Below are positions 1 through 8,436 of a DNA stretch of 64,000 nt, in pieces; the first letter of the stretch is position 1; each line of letters starts with the position of its first letter. The position numbers and the translations under genes are program-made. The stretch is taken from contig DEXQ01000003.1 of the NCBI GenBank assembly GCA_002364215.1, positions 239,085-303,084 on the forward strand, in the 5' to 3' direction. Origin of the DNA: Aequorivita sp. UBA3180 (GTDB lineage Bacteria; Bacteroidota; Bacteroidia; Flavobacteriales; Flavobacteriaceae). The notes beneath the pieces were generated by a model. That model was not told the DNA's origin and searched no databases. It saw only the letters and a program-made list of their open reading frames with translations.

Positions 1-1
1 C

Positions 2-562
2 ACAAAAAAAGAAATTAAAAGAATTGAACTCTCAAAAGATGAAGAAATTACATTTAAAAATAGTCCAATAATTCAGGAAGGCACATCTTTTGGCGCCAAT
101 AAACGGCGCGAACTTGATAAAACATCTCAATTTCTTCGTAAGATTACTACTGAAGATATTGGCTTGGCAGTGATTCTCACTAAAGATGGATATCAAATAA
201 CCATGGGGGGAAATATGGAAATATCAAATACCGGGGGTGGTGGAGCGATGATTATGACAGGTTTGAATACAGGTATGACTATCGCAACCGTTGGTGCTTT
301 CACATTTTCATTTAACCCAGTATTTTATTCATTTTATTCATATAAGTTTAATAAATCTACACGGATTGAATGTTTGTTTGATGAAAATTTTGAACATATT
401 CCAGGAGCTACACCTCATAATGTTTTCGATACAATTGAAGCATTTACTTTAAAAAATCCAAAAGCAAAAGCCGAAACTATTTTTAAGATTCAAAATTCTT
501 TTATCTACGGAAAATATAATGATGAAGCAGATACTTACGAGCTTTTTAAATTTATAGAATAG
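2..562 (+). CDS. Hypothetical protein, 5' end outside the window
   Basis: The reading frame is open from base 2, so the start lies upstream of the window; an internal TTG at 164 is not a convincing start. At least 186 residues are visible. The middle holds a Gly-rich, mildly hydrophobic stretch (about residues 70-110) and the C-terminus is charged with aromatic residues. I do not recognise the family. It stops 9 nt before tex on the same strand, so the two may be cotranscribed. No signal peptide can be judged because the N-terminus is missing. Confidence 0.7.
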   Translation, partial: TKKEIKRIELSKDEEITFKNSPIIQEGTSFGANKRRELDKTSQFLRKITTEDIGLAVILTKDGYQITMGGNMEISNTGGGGAMIMTGLNTGMTIATVGAFTFSFNPVFYSFYSYKFNKSTRIECLFDENFEHIPGATPHNVFDTIEAFTLKNPKAKAETIFKIQNSFIYGKYNDEADTYELFKFIE

Positions 563-571
563 TTCTTAAAA

Positions 572-2710
572 ATGATCAATCTTCTAAAATACATAACCTC
601 CCAAACCCAGCTTCCCCAAAATAGCGTTGAGAATACCGTAAAACTTTTAAACGAAGATTGCACCATTCCCTTCATTTCCCGATACCGAAAGGAACTGACG
701 GGCAATCTCGATGAGGTTCAAATTGGCGAAATTGTAAAATTTAAGGAGCAATTTGAAGCACTTGAAAAGAGGAAAACTACCATTCTAAAATCTTTGGAAG
801 AGCAGGGAGTATTGACTGCGGAACTTCAGAAAAAAATAGAGGAAACCACAGATTTAATCGCTTTGGAAGATTTGTATTTGCCTTATAAAAAGAAGCGCAA
901 AACAAAGGCTGATACCGCACGCGAAAACGGTTTGGAACCATTGGCGAAAATTATAATGTCCCAAAATGCTTCCGATATATCATCAATTGCTTTAAAATAT
1001 ATAAAAGGCGAAGTAAATTCCGAAGAGGAAGCCTTGGAAGGCGCACGCCACATTATTGCGGAATGGATCAACGAACGCATCGATATTCGGAATATGCTTC
1101 GGAATCAATTGGAGCGTTTTGCCGTGATTTCAACCAAAGTGGTAAAGAAGTTTGAAGAAGACGAAAAAGCGCAGAAATTCCGCGATTATTTTGATTGGAA
1201 CGAAGCGTTAAACAAAATCCCTTCCCACAGATTGTTGGCAATTCTGCGCGCAACTTCCGAAGGATTTATTCGAATTAAAATAGTAATAGATGATGAAAAA
1301 GCAATTTCAAAAATTGAAGAACGCATCGTCAAATCAAACGATGCGGCTTCAAAACAAATAAAACTCGCTATTGAGGACAGCTACAAACGCCTATTGTTTC
1401 CGGCACTTTCAAACGAAACGCTTTCCGCTGCAAAGGAAAAGGCAGATGAAACTGCAATCAACGTTTTTGCCAAAAACTTAAAGCAACTTTTGTTGGGTTC
1501 TCCTTTGGGGGAAAAACGGGTTTTGGCTATTGATCCTGGGTTTAGAAGTGGTTGCAAAGTGGTTTGTCTCGATGCCCAAGGAAATTTGCAACATAACGAA
1601 ACCATCTTTCCGCATCCGCCAAAAAGCGATACTTCAACTGCAATGAAAAAGATAAGCTCGCTGGCAGATGCCCATAAAATTGAAGCAATTGCAATAGGAA
1701 ACGGAACGGCTTCCCGCGAAACGGAACAGTTTATAAAGCGAATCCAATTTAAAAATGCAATACAGGTTTTTGTTGTGAGCGAAGCTGGCGCATCTATTTA
1801 TTCCGCTTCAAAAATTGCACGCGATGAATTTCCGAATTACGATGTTACCGTGCGTGGCGCGGTTTCCATCGGTCGCCGTTTGCAGGATCCTTTGGCTGAA
1901 TTGGTGAAGATTGATGCAAAATCCATTGGCGTTGGGCAATATCAACACGATGTGGATCAAACTAAATTGAAGAGTTCTTTGGATACTTCGGTGGAATTGT
2001 GTGTGAATTCCGTTGGCGTAAATATAAATACGGCAAGCGTTCCGCTGTTGAGTTATGTTTCGGGAATTGGTCCAAAACTGGCTGAAAATGTGGTGAATTA
2101 TCGTGAAGAAAACGGCGCTTTTTCTTCAAGGGAAGGAATAAAAAATGTACCGCGTTTGGGCGGTAAAGCTTTTGAACAGGCAGCTGGATTCCTCAGAATT
2201 AAAAATGGCGAAAATCCACTGGACGATTCTTCAGTGCATCCGGAGAGTTATGCGGTCGTTTCAAAAATGGCAAAGGATGAAAAAGTAAAAGTTTCGGAAT
2301 TGATTGGAAATAAAGCGCTTCTTCAAAAAATAAATCTCGAAAAATATATTTCAGAAAAAATCGGGCTTCCAACTTTAAAAGATATTATCAAAGAACTGGA
2401 AAAACCCGGATTGGACATTCGCGAAGAGGCAAAAGTCTTCACTTTCAACCAAAATATAAAGAACATTACCGATTTACGAGAAGGGCAGCTATTGCCAGGA
2501 ATCGTAAACAACATTACCAATTTCGGCTGTTTTGTTGATATTGGAATAAAAGAAAGTGGCTTGATTCACGTTTCAAATCTTTCAGATTCTTTTGTGAAGG
2601 ATGTAAACGAGCACGTTCATTTGCACCAACAAATTGTTGTAAAAGTGCTTGATGTAGATGTGGAAAGAAAACGCATTCAACTAAAACTGCACCATTTAGA
2701 AACGCGTTAA
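572..2710 (+). CDS. tex: Tex-family RNA-binding transcription accessory protein
   Basis: The protein has 712 residues, the usual length for bacterial Tex, a nucleic-acid-binding factor linked to transcription and RNA metabolism. Visible in order are the helical Tex N-terminal region (about 1-190), a YqgF/RNase H-like domain (about 310-440, starting near VLAIDPGFRSG), helix-hairpin-helix motifs (about 480-550, with SGIGPKLAENVVNYRE) and a C-terminal S1 domain (about 635-705, GIVNNITNFGCFVDIG). All expected domains are present and intact. It begins just after the preceding partial gene and may be transcribed with it. Confidence 0.95.
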   Translation: MINLLKYITSQTQLPQNSVENTVKLLNEDCTIPFISRYRKELTGNLDEVQIGEIVKFKEQFEALEKRKTTILKSLEEQGVLTAELQKKIEETTDLIALEDLYLPYKKKRKTKADTARENGLEPLAKIIMSQNASDISSIALKYIKGEVNSEEEALEGARHIIAEWINERIDIRNMLRNQLERFAVISTKVVKKFEEDEKAQKFRDYFDWNEALNKIPSHRLLAILRATSEGFIRIKIVIDDEKAISKIEERIVKSNDAASKQIKLAIEDSYKRLLFPALSNETLSAAKEKADETAINVFAKNLKQLLLGSPLGEKRVLAIDPGFRSGCKVVCLDAQGNLQHNETIFPHPPKSDTSTAMKKISSLADAHKIEAIAIGNGTASRETEQFIKRIQFKNAIQVFVVSEAGASIYSASKIARDEFPNYDVTVRGAVSIGRRLQDPLAELVKIDAKSIGVGQYQHDVDQTKLKSSLDTSVELCVNSVGVNINTASVPLLSYVSGIGPKLAENVVNYREENGAFSSREGIKNVPRLGGKAFEQAAGFLRIKNGENPLDDSSVHPESYAVVSKMAKDEKVKVSELIGNKALLQKINLEKYISEKIGLPTLKDIIKELEKPGLDIREEAKVFTFNQNIKNITDLREGQLLPGIVNNITNFGCFVDIGIKESGLIHVSNLSDSFVKDVNEHVHLHQQIVVKVLDVDVERKRIQLKLHHLETR

Positions 2711-2724
2711 TTATTCTTTAATAT

Positions 2725-2736
2725 TGACTTAAGTCA
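2725..2736. promoter_or_regulatory. Palindrome TGACTTAAGTCA upstream of DMT permease
   Basis: This is a perfect 12-bp palindrome of the form TGAC-N4-GTCA. It lies 22 bp upstream of a -7 box (2759-2766), where an activator or repressor could act. The arrangement resembles binding sites of Crp/Fnr-family regulators (TTGAC-N4-GTCAA). One such match is expected by chance in 64 kb, so the position is the main argument. Confidence 0.35.
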
Positions 2737-2758
2737 TCAAAAGATAGCTTTTAAAGTC

Positions 2759-2766
2759 TAATTTTG
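2759..2766 (+). promoter_or_regulatory. -7 promoter box TAATTTTG
   Basis: This matches the Bacteroidota -7 consensus TAnnTTTG and lies 34 nt upstream of the DMT permease ATG. No clear -33 TTG is present at the usual distance. Confidence 0.5.
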
Positions 2767-2800
2767 CGGCTTTTATTTTAATCTTCTCAATTTCACTTTT

Positions 2801-3694
2801 ATGACAAAGCCCCGAATTGCCCTTGTCATTGGAATAGTTTGTATTTCCATTTTCCCCATTTTGGTAAAACTCAGCTTGTCGCCGGGTGTTATTTCGGCGT
2901 TTTATAGAATGGCGATTGCCGCTGCTTTGCTGGTTCCTTTTACGGTTTTAAGTGGAAAAATGAGAATTCAATCTTTGAAGATTTTCTTGCTAACCGTTCT
3001 TTGCGGTGCAATTTTCGCTGGAGATGTTGCTGTTTGGAACATCGCGATCCAAGAATCTACAGCAACGCAAGCTACTTTACTCACCAATCTTTCACCAGTA
3101 TGGGTTGGCGTTGGGGCATTTTTTTTCTTAAAAAATAAACCAACGGTCAATTTTTGGATAGGCACGGCAATTGCCATTTTCGGAATGGTAACATTGGTTG
3201 GTTTTGGATTTTTCTTAGAACTAGATTTTGACCTGGCCTTTATTTTTGCAATTCTTTCTGGAGTGTTTTATGCCGTTTATATGTTGCTCAGCAAATATGT
3301 GCTTTACGAAGTGGAAGTATTACCATTTATAACCATCAGCACACTTTCGTCGGCTATTTTCTTAGCAATCTTGAGTTATTTTATTGGGCAACCATTTTCA
3401 GGATTCAGCAATATGGGATGGTTTGTTTTGGTGGTTCAGGGCGTAGTTTGCCAGTTAATGGCGTGGCTACTTTTGGGCTATGCAACCAAACATATGCGGG
3501 CCACACGGGTTTCTGTTAGCCTTTTGGGACAGGCGGTTTTGACTACTATTTTGGCGTGGCTTTTTATAGGGGAAGAAGTAAGTTTACAAATGATTTTGGG
3601 CGGAGTTATTCTTTTATTAGGCATTCGGATTACTTTCTACAATAGGCCAATTCCTTTCTTCGGAAAAAATAAAAACAGCGAAGAAATAGTTTGA
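2801..3694 (+). CDS. EamA/DMT-family inner-membrane permease
   Basis: The protein has 297 residues with about ten hydrophobic helices arranged as two EamA repeats (about 5-135 and 150-285). The first half has the typical SFYRMAIAAALLVPF-like helix 2 pattern, and the second half ends in a helix with GGVILLLGI. DMT permeases export or exchange small metabolites, but the substrate cannot be read from sequence. It has its own -7 box and a palindromic site upstream. It is convergent with the ferredoxin gene, with only 4 nt between the stops. Confidence 0.88.
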   Translation: MTKPRIALVIGIVCISIFPILVKLSLSPGVISAFYRMAIAAALLVPFTVLSGKMRIQSLKIFLLTVLCGAIFAGDVAVWNIAIQESTATQATLLTNLSPVWVGVGAFFFLKNKPTVNFWIGTAIAIFGMVTLVGFGFFLELDFDLAFIFAILSGVFYAVYMLLSKYVLYEVEVLPFITISTLSSAIFLAILSYFIGQPFSGFSNMGWFVLVVQGVVCQLMAWLLLGYATKHMRATRVSVSLLGQAVLTTILAWLFIGEEVSLQMILGGVILLLGIRITFYNRPIPFFGKNKNSEEIV

Positions 3695-3698
3695 AAAA

Positions 3699-3929
3699 TT
3701 AAATCAATTTTGTTGAAATAATTTTAACAGGGCAAGCCTTTGCGGCTTGTTCACAGGTTTCAAACTCTCCATTATCTGCAATTTTCAAAGTAAAAAACCC
3801 ACGCTTTTCTTCGGAATGGAGCAGGACACACTTTCCGTCTTTTTTTGACATCCGGAAATATTTTGGCGCCAGTTCTACGCAGTAATTGCAACCAATACAT
3901 TTGTTTCTTTGCAGTGTTACAACAACCAT
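3699..3929 (-). CDS. Small 4Fe-4S ferredoxin
   Basis: This is a 76-residue protein with Cys11-x2-Cys14-x2-Cys17 near the N-terminus and a C-terminal Cys-Pro pair (ACPVK), the pattern of a single [4Fe-4S] cluster. An extra Cys near residue 58 (ETCEQA) is also present. Ferredoxins of this kind carry single electrons in the cytosol. Its ATG starts 1 nt after the stop of the U32 protein gene, so the two are almost certainly translated from one mRNA. I infer that it supplies electrons to that Fe-S-type tRNA/rRNA-modification protein. Confidence 0.9.
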   Translation of the reverse strand: MVVVTLQRNKCIGCNYCVELAPKYFRMSKKDGKCVLLHSEEKRGFFTLKIADNGEFETCEQAAKACPVKIISTKLI

Positions 3930-3930
3930 T

Positions 3931-5172
3931 TTATGAAGCTACAATTTTGTACAATTTATCTGAAGGACGTACTCGGAAAGGTGTCGGGATGGTGCAGGAA
4001 TCGCCCTTTTTTGCTGTTGAGAGCGACTCATCATTTACAAGCATTTCTGAAAGATCAAATTCCTTTGCGCCAGTGGTGGGTCCGGTTATCAAGATTTTAT
4101 CGCCTAAGTTTAAATCGTAGGCTTCAATTTTGAATTCTGCAATTTTGGTTTTTGGGAAATAATGGACGCCCTTGCCAATATATACTTTCTTCTGTGTGGC
4201 CTGTGAGCCTTCAGTATTGCTCCATTCGCCCAATTTTTGCCCCAAATAATAACCGCCCCAAAATCCGCGGTTATAAACCTTTGCAAGTTCCGCCATCCAA
4301 TCTTCCACTTTTTCTTCGGAATATGTGCCGTTGTAAAAGGCGTCAATAGCTTCGCGATAGGTTTTGGTAACGGTGGCAACATATTCTGGCGCACGACCGC
4401 GACCTTCAATTTTTAAAACTTTTACCCCAGTTTCAATCACTTTATCCAAAAAATCCACCGTGCAAAGGTCTTTGGGCGACATCATATATTCGTTGTCCAA
4501 TTCAATTTCAAAACCCGTTTCCTGGTCTATTACCGTGTATTTTTTTCTGCAATTCTGCTTACACGCTCCACGGTTTGCCGATGAATTGTGAGAATGTAAA
4601 CTTAAATAGCATTTACCCGAAACCGCCATGCAAAGCGCACCGTGGCCAAAAATTTCAACTTCAACCAAATTCCCCGAAGGACCTTTAACCTGTTCTTTTT
4701 CTATTTGTTCGGTTATCTTCTTTATTTGTCGAAGGCTTAATTCTCGGCTCATCACCATAGTATCTGCAAAGAGTGCGTAAAATTTTACCGTTTCAATGTT
4801 TGTAATATTTATTTGGGTTGAAATGTGAATTTCCATTCCAATCTGTCGGGCGTAGGCAATCACAGCCTGATCCATTGCAATCACGGCGGTCAATCCCACA
4901 GCTTTTGCGGCATCTAATAAGGTTTTGATCAACGATAGGTCGTGATCGTAAATAATCGTATTTAGGGTAAGATAAGTGCGGACGCCTTTCTTTTTACATC
5001 TTTTGGCGATTTCAGAAAGATCGGCAATAGTGAAATTTATACTTGCGCGGGCACGCATGTTCAATTGTTCCACACCAAAATATACTGAATCAGCACCGTT
5101 GTCCAAGGCAGCTTGCAACGATTCAAAATTGCCCGCAGGGGCCATTAATTCTATTTTTCCGGAAGTAGTCAT
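3931..5172 (-). CDS. Peptidase U32-family protein (TrhP/RlhA-like RNA hydroxylation factor)
   Basis: The protein has 413 residues. The U32 signature EIFGHGALCMAVSGKCYLS is present with clustered cysteines (ALC, GKC, GACKQNC) that in this family ligate an Fe-S cluster. The family was first called collagenase-like peptidase, but E. coli TrhP (YegQ) and RlhA act in hydroxylation of tRNA uridine-34 or 23S rRNA C2501. The length and the C-terminal barrel-like domain fit the TrhP/YegQ group. The downstream ferredoxin, 1 nt away, supports a redox role over a proteolytic one. The exact RNA target is inferred, not visible. Confidence 0.88.
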   Translation of the reverse strand: MTTSGKIELMAPAGNFESLQAALDNGADSVYFGVEQLNMRARASINFTIADLSEIAKRCKKKGVRTYLTLNTIIYDHDLSLIKTLLDAAKAVGLTAVIAMDQAVIAYARQIGMEIHISTQINITNIETVKFYALFADTMVMSRELSLRQIKKITEQIEKEQVKGPSGNLVEVEIFGHGALCMAVSGKCYLSLHSHNSSANRGACKQNCRKKYTVIDQETGFEIELDNEYMMSPKDLCTVDFLDKVIETGVKVLKIEGRGRAPEYVATVTKTYREAIDAFYNGTYSEEKVEDWMAELAKVYNRGFWGGYYLGQKLGEWSNTEGSQATQKKVYIGKGVHYFPKTKIAEFKIEAYDLNLGDKILITGPTTGAKEFDLSEMLVNDESLSTAKKGDSCTIPTPFRVRPSDKLYKIVAS

Positions 5173-5306
5173 TTGCTTAAAAATTGAAAATGACTACAAA
5201 AGTCGGATTTGCTTTTTTTACAAAGTATGATATTTGTTAGGTTTTGAAAGAATTTGAAATTTATATTAAACAAACAATATTTCGCAAATTTGTCTTTGAT
5301 ATAATT

Positions 5307-7391
5307 TCAGTTTCTTAGGTAAAGACCGAGTTTTATCTTCCAATAAGGCATTTTCTCCTCAAAATATTCGAAATACGGTTTTAGGGCTTCGGGATTTTCA
5401 AGTGTTTTTTCAGCATTTTTTATTTGCTGAATTTCTTCGGAAGAAATAAATTGTGAAAAGTCAAAAGCTTCACCAAGTTGATGCATTTTTATGAAATGTC
5501 CATAAACCGAATCTAATGAAAGCCCACGTTTTTCGGCAATTTGTGAAGGAGAAAGGTTTTCTTCCATAAACATTTTATAGCTTCGTTCGTGGGTTGGCAG
5601 ACCACTCTCCAAATTATCTAAATGTCGATTGATTACTTTTAGAAAATCAGCTGCATATTTTTCTAATTTTGCTTCACCGACTCCTGAAATCTCTGCAAAT
5701 TCTTCACGGGTTCTTGGTTTCTTATATTCCATGTCTTCCAAAGTAGCGTCACTGAAAACCACAAAAGCAGGTTTATTAATTTCTTGTGCCAGTTTTAGGC
5801 GCAATTCGCGAAGTTTGTCGAAAAGCTCGGCGCGTTTTCGTGGAGCCCGTTCGGTATTTACTTTTTCCACTTCTTGAATGATGTTTGCCAACCTCACTTT
5901 TTTTCCTTCAAATAAAACCTTTTTAGCGAAAGGTGTCAGCAATAAACGACCGTTTTCGTGAAAATAAATTTGTAAAACGCCTTGATTTAAAAGTTGAATG
6001 ACATACTGCTGCAAGTCGCGCCACGAAATATCTTTAGCGGCGCCGAAGGTTTTGATTTTCTGATATCCTTTGTCGTAAACTTGTGCATTTTGTGAACCTC
6101 GGAGTACATCCAAAACCATTCCCAATGCCTCCTGCTCCTGCAATCGTGCAACGGCAGAGCATACTTTTTGCGCGATTAAAGTTCCGTCAAAATATTTGGG
6201 AGGGGTTTTACAGATGTCACAGTTACCGCAATCTTCGGTTATGTGTTCCCCAAAATAACCGAGCAAAGCTTTTCTTCTACAACTCAGCGCTTCTGCAAAT
6301 TGTTGCATCCGTTCTAGTTTTGCCAATTGATAGGTTTCTGTCTCAGAGCCTTCGGCAAATTTCCGAAGCATGATTACGTCGGCAAAACTGTAAAAAAGTA
6401 TGGTATGCGCTGGCAGGCCATCACGTCCGCTCCGGCCGATTTCTTGATAATAACCATCAATATTTTTGGGCATATTATAGTGGATTACCCAACGCACATT
6501 GCTTTTGTCTATGCCCATTCCAAAAGCAATTGTTGCAACAATAATTGGCGTCCGGTCGTTCAAAAAATTATCTTGAACCGTATTTCTTTCTTCGGAAGTC
6601 ATGCCAGCGTGATAGGCTTCAGCTTTGTAACCTTTGGTTTTTAAAGTTGTTGCCAGTTTTTCGGTACTTTTTCTACTTAAACAATATATGATTCCGCTTT
6701 CATCAGAATGGTTTTTCAGAAAATCTATAATCTGCTTGTTGCGATTTTGTCCGGGGCGAACGTCTAAATATAAATTGGGTCTATCAAAAGAGGCTATAAA
6801 AGTTTTGGCTTCAGGCATGGAGAGTTGTGTTGCAATATCTTCCCGAGTGGCTCGGTCTGCGGTTGCGGTCAAGGCAATTAACGGCACATTTGGAAATTGC
6901 TCTTTCAGGCTTTTCAGTTGTGTATATGCTGGTCGAAAATCGTGACCCCAACTGGAAATACAATGCGCTTCGTCAACGGCAAAAAGACTAACTTTTATTG
7001 AATTCAGAATAAAGTTTAACTGCGGCAGACTTTCGGGCGCAACGTACAAAAGTTTTAAATTTTCATTTTGGAGATTTTTTAAAACCTGCTGCTGTTCTTC
7101 ATAAGGTTGGGAACTATTGAAAAATTCTGCGGAAATACCATTTGCTTTTAATGCATCCACTTGATCTTTCATCAAAGCAATTAGTGGTGAAATGACTATC
7201 GTAGTTCCTTCCAAAGCCAAAGCCGGCAATTGAAAACACAACGATTTACCGCCGCCGGTGGGCATAATGGTAATGGTGTCTTTTTGATCTAAAACATTAT
7301 TTATAATTTCTTCCTGATTTGGAAGAAATTGCTCGTAGCCGAAATGTGTTTTGAGCAAATCGAATTTGCTTTGCTGGGTAGTTGTTTCCAT
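5307..7391 (-). CDS. recQ: ATP-dependent DNA helicase RecQ
   Basis: The protein has 694 residues, somewhat longer than E. coli RecQ. It has Walker A PTGGGKS (about 45-51), DEAH (140-143), helicase motif VI in QEIGRSGRDG, the zinc-binding Cys cluster of the RQC region (CRRKALLGYF ... CGNCDIC), the winged-helix RQC domain and an HRDC domain (about 520-590). After HRDC there is a C-terminal helix-turn-helix stretch (SPSQIAEKRGLSLDSVYGH) of the type found in Bacteroidota RecQ proteins. It unwinds recombination and stalled-fork intermediates and is placed beside ssb, a natural partner. Confidence 0.95.
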   Translation of the reverse strand: METTTQQSKFDLLKTHFGYEQFLPNQEEIINNVLDQKDTITIMPTGGGKSLCFQLPALALEGTTIVISPLIALMKDQVDALKANGISAEFFNSSQPYEEQQQVLKNLQNENLKLLYVAPESLPQLNFILNSIKVSLFAVDEAHCISSWGHDFRPAYTQLKSLKEQFPNVPLIALTATADRATREDIATQLSMPEAKTFIASFDRPNLYLDVRPGQNRNKQIIDFLKNHSDESGIIYCLSRKSTEKLATTLKTKGYKAEAYHAGMTSEERNTVQDNFLNDRTPIIVATIAFGMGIDKSNVRWVIHYNMPKNIDGYYQEIGRSGRDGLPAHTILFYSFADVIMLRKFAEGSETETYQLAKLERMQQFAEALSCRRKALLGYFGEHITEDCGNCDICKTPPKYFDGTLIAQKVCSAVARLQEQEALGMVLDVLRGSQNAQVYDKGYQKIKTFGAAKDISWRDLQQYVIQLLNQGVLQIYFHENGRLLLTPFAKKVLFEGKKVRLANIIQEVEKVNTERAPRKRAELFDKLRELRLKLAQEINKPAFVVFSDATLEDMEYKKPRTREEFAEISGVGEAKLEKYAADFLKVINRHLDNLESGLPTHERSYKMFMEENLSPSQIAEKRGLSLDSVYGHFIKMHQLGEAFDFSQFISSEEIQQIKNAEKTLENPEALKPYFEYFEEKMPYWKIKLGLYLRN

Positions 7392-7415
7392 TTTTGTAAA
7401 AATAACGATTCATAC

Positions 7416-7451
7416 TTTAAAAAAATAAACCCCCACTTAAAGCAGGGGTTT
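7416..7451 (-). terminator. Rho-independent terminator after ssb
   Basis: A stem of AAACCCC (7428-7434) with GGGGTTT (7445-7451) is followed on the minus strand by a run rich in T (ATTTTTTT). It lies 15 nt after the ssb stop and before recQ on the same strand. Confidence 0.75.
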
Positions 7452-7465
7452 GGTTAGCCAGTCAT

Positions 7466-7804
7466 TTATTTACTCCCCAGCATGACTAGCTCGTTGCAAA
7501 ATACTTCGGTTATATAGTGTTTGTTGCCTTCCTTATCGTCCCAAGTACGATTGGTAAGTTTCCCTTCAATAACTATTTCTTTGCCTTTGGTAATATAGTT
7601 TTCAACTACGTTTACAAGGCCTGGCCTTTTCACAACAACATTGTGCCAGTAAGTGTGTTCTACTTTTTTACCGTCTTTGTCTTTGTAACTGTCATCTGTG
7701 GCCATTGAAAATTTTGCAATTTTATTGCCATCGGCAAAGGTTACGATTTCTGGGTCTTGGCCCAATCTTCCAATCAACTGTACTTTGTTTCTAAGTGCGT
7801 TCAT
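7466..7804 (-). CDS. ssb: Short single-stranded DNA-binding protein
   Basis: This is a 112-residue OB-fold SSB, starting MNALRNKVQLIGRLGQDPEI as is usual for the family, with HTYWHNVVVKRPGL and ITEVFCNELVML marking the later strands. It is shorter than E. coli SSB (178 residues): it stops at the end of the OB fold and has no Gly/Pro linker and no acidic DDxxF-type tail, the part that recruits RecQ, RecO and other partners. A second, full-length SSB probably exists elsewhere in the genome. It has its own -7 box and terminator. Confidence 0.92.
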   Translation of the reverse strand: MNALRNKVQLIGRLGQDPEIVTFADGNKIAKFSMATDDSYKDKDGKKVEHTYWHNVVVKRPGLVNVVENYITKGKEIVIEGKLTNRTWDDKEGNKHYITEVFCNELVMLGSK

Positions 7805-7864
7805 GATTTCTAAATTTTAATGTTAAACAATTGATACTATCGAAGTTCATTTTATTCGACAGGA

Positions 7865-7872
7865 CAAACTTA
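7865..7872 (-). promoter_or_regulatory. -7 promoter box TAAGTTTG for ssb
   Basis: Read on the minus strand this is TAAGTTTG, an exact TAnnTTTG match, 60 nt upstream of the ssb start. Confidence 0.55.
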
Positions 7873-7879
7873 CCTCGGA

Positions 7880-8188
7880 CTCCAAATTCTAGTTGGTTGT
7901 TAATCGCTTACTTTCGTTTATAGTTGTTTGTAAGCGTTTGAAAACGGATATGGGGCATCTATATACAAAGCGGGACAACCCTAAATATAAGGGCTACGAT
8001 AATCCAGTAAGATTTTTTTGAAATGAAATAAATTTCGCTCCCAAAGGGATCAGAACCCTTTACCCTTACCTATTTTCAGGGAACAGAAGTTAAGAACTAC
8101 TATCTATTTTGGCGTTTGCCGTTTTGAAGGAACATTTTACATCTTGTAGAAATGCGAACTACAATTAAGGGCTTTCCCAAATGCAATA
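7880..8188. other. Non-coding stretch rich in short hairpins
   Basis: No credible gene is present. Five perfect or near-perfect hairpins stand in a row: CGCTTAC/GTAAGCG (7905-7911 with 7930-7936), CCCT/AGGG around 7979-7993, GAAAT/ATTTC (about 8020-8036), AAAGGG/CCCTTT (8043-8048 with 8056-8061) and TTGTAG/CTACAA (8144-8149 with 8159-8164, loop AAATGCGAA). This density suggests a structured transcript, but no promoter or terminator fixes the strand. Alternatively it is decayed mobile DNA. Confidence 0.35.
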
Positions 8189-8317
8189 CTATTTAGGTTT
8201 CTTATCCTTTGGTTTAGGGATGGAAACCTTTAAAACATCGTCAAGAGAAGTATTTATATGAAGTTTATCTTCATATTTACTATCTCTTTCTTTTTTGGTT
8301 TTTTTGTCTTTATTCAT
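8189..8317 (-). CDS. 42-residue Lys-rich small protein
   Basis: ATG at 8317 opens a 42-residue frame ending TAG at 8189-8191. The protein has a Lys/Asp/Glu-rich N-terminus, a central INTSLDDVLKVSIP segment and a Pro/Lys tail (KPKDKKPK). Small basic proteins with a central amphipathic segment and a PKPKK-type end are common in Bacteroidota and of unknown function. A -7-like box TATCTTTA ends 4 nt before the ATG, nearly the same arrangement as the leaderless start at 31910. It is too short for ordinary gene calling, but the layout argues that it is real. Confidence 0.6.
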   Translation of the reverse strand: MNKDKKTKKERDSKYEDKLHINTSLDDVLKVSIPKPKDKKPK

Positions 8318-8321
8318 AGTG

Positions 8322-8329
8322 TAAAGATA
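8322..8329 (-). promoter_or_regulatory. -7-like box TATCTTTA, probable leaderless start
   Basis: On the minus strand TATCTTTA (one base from TAnnTTTG) ends 4 nt before the ATG of the 42-residue protein, so transcription would start at or beside the start codon. Confidence 0.4.
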
Positions 8330-8436
8330 ATTGAATTTTTAAAAATTAGGTTTTTGTTAAAAATTCACTAATTTAGCATCTCTCCCCTTTAGCTTTTTTA
8401 ATCTATTTAAAAGGTATACTATAAATTTTTATTCAC

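Noticed and set aside
8043..8061. tRNA T arm on the minus strand
   Set aside because: The loop TTCTGAT lacks the purine-57 and invariant A58 pattern, and no acceptor, D or anticodon arm can be built around it.
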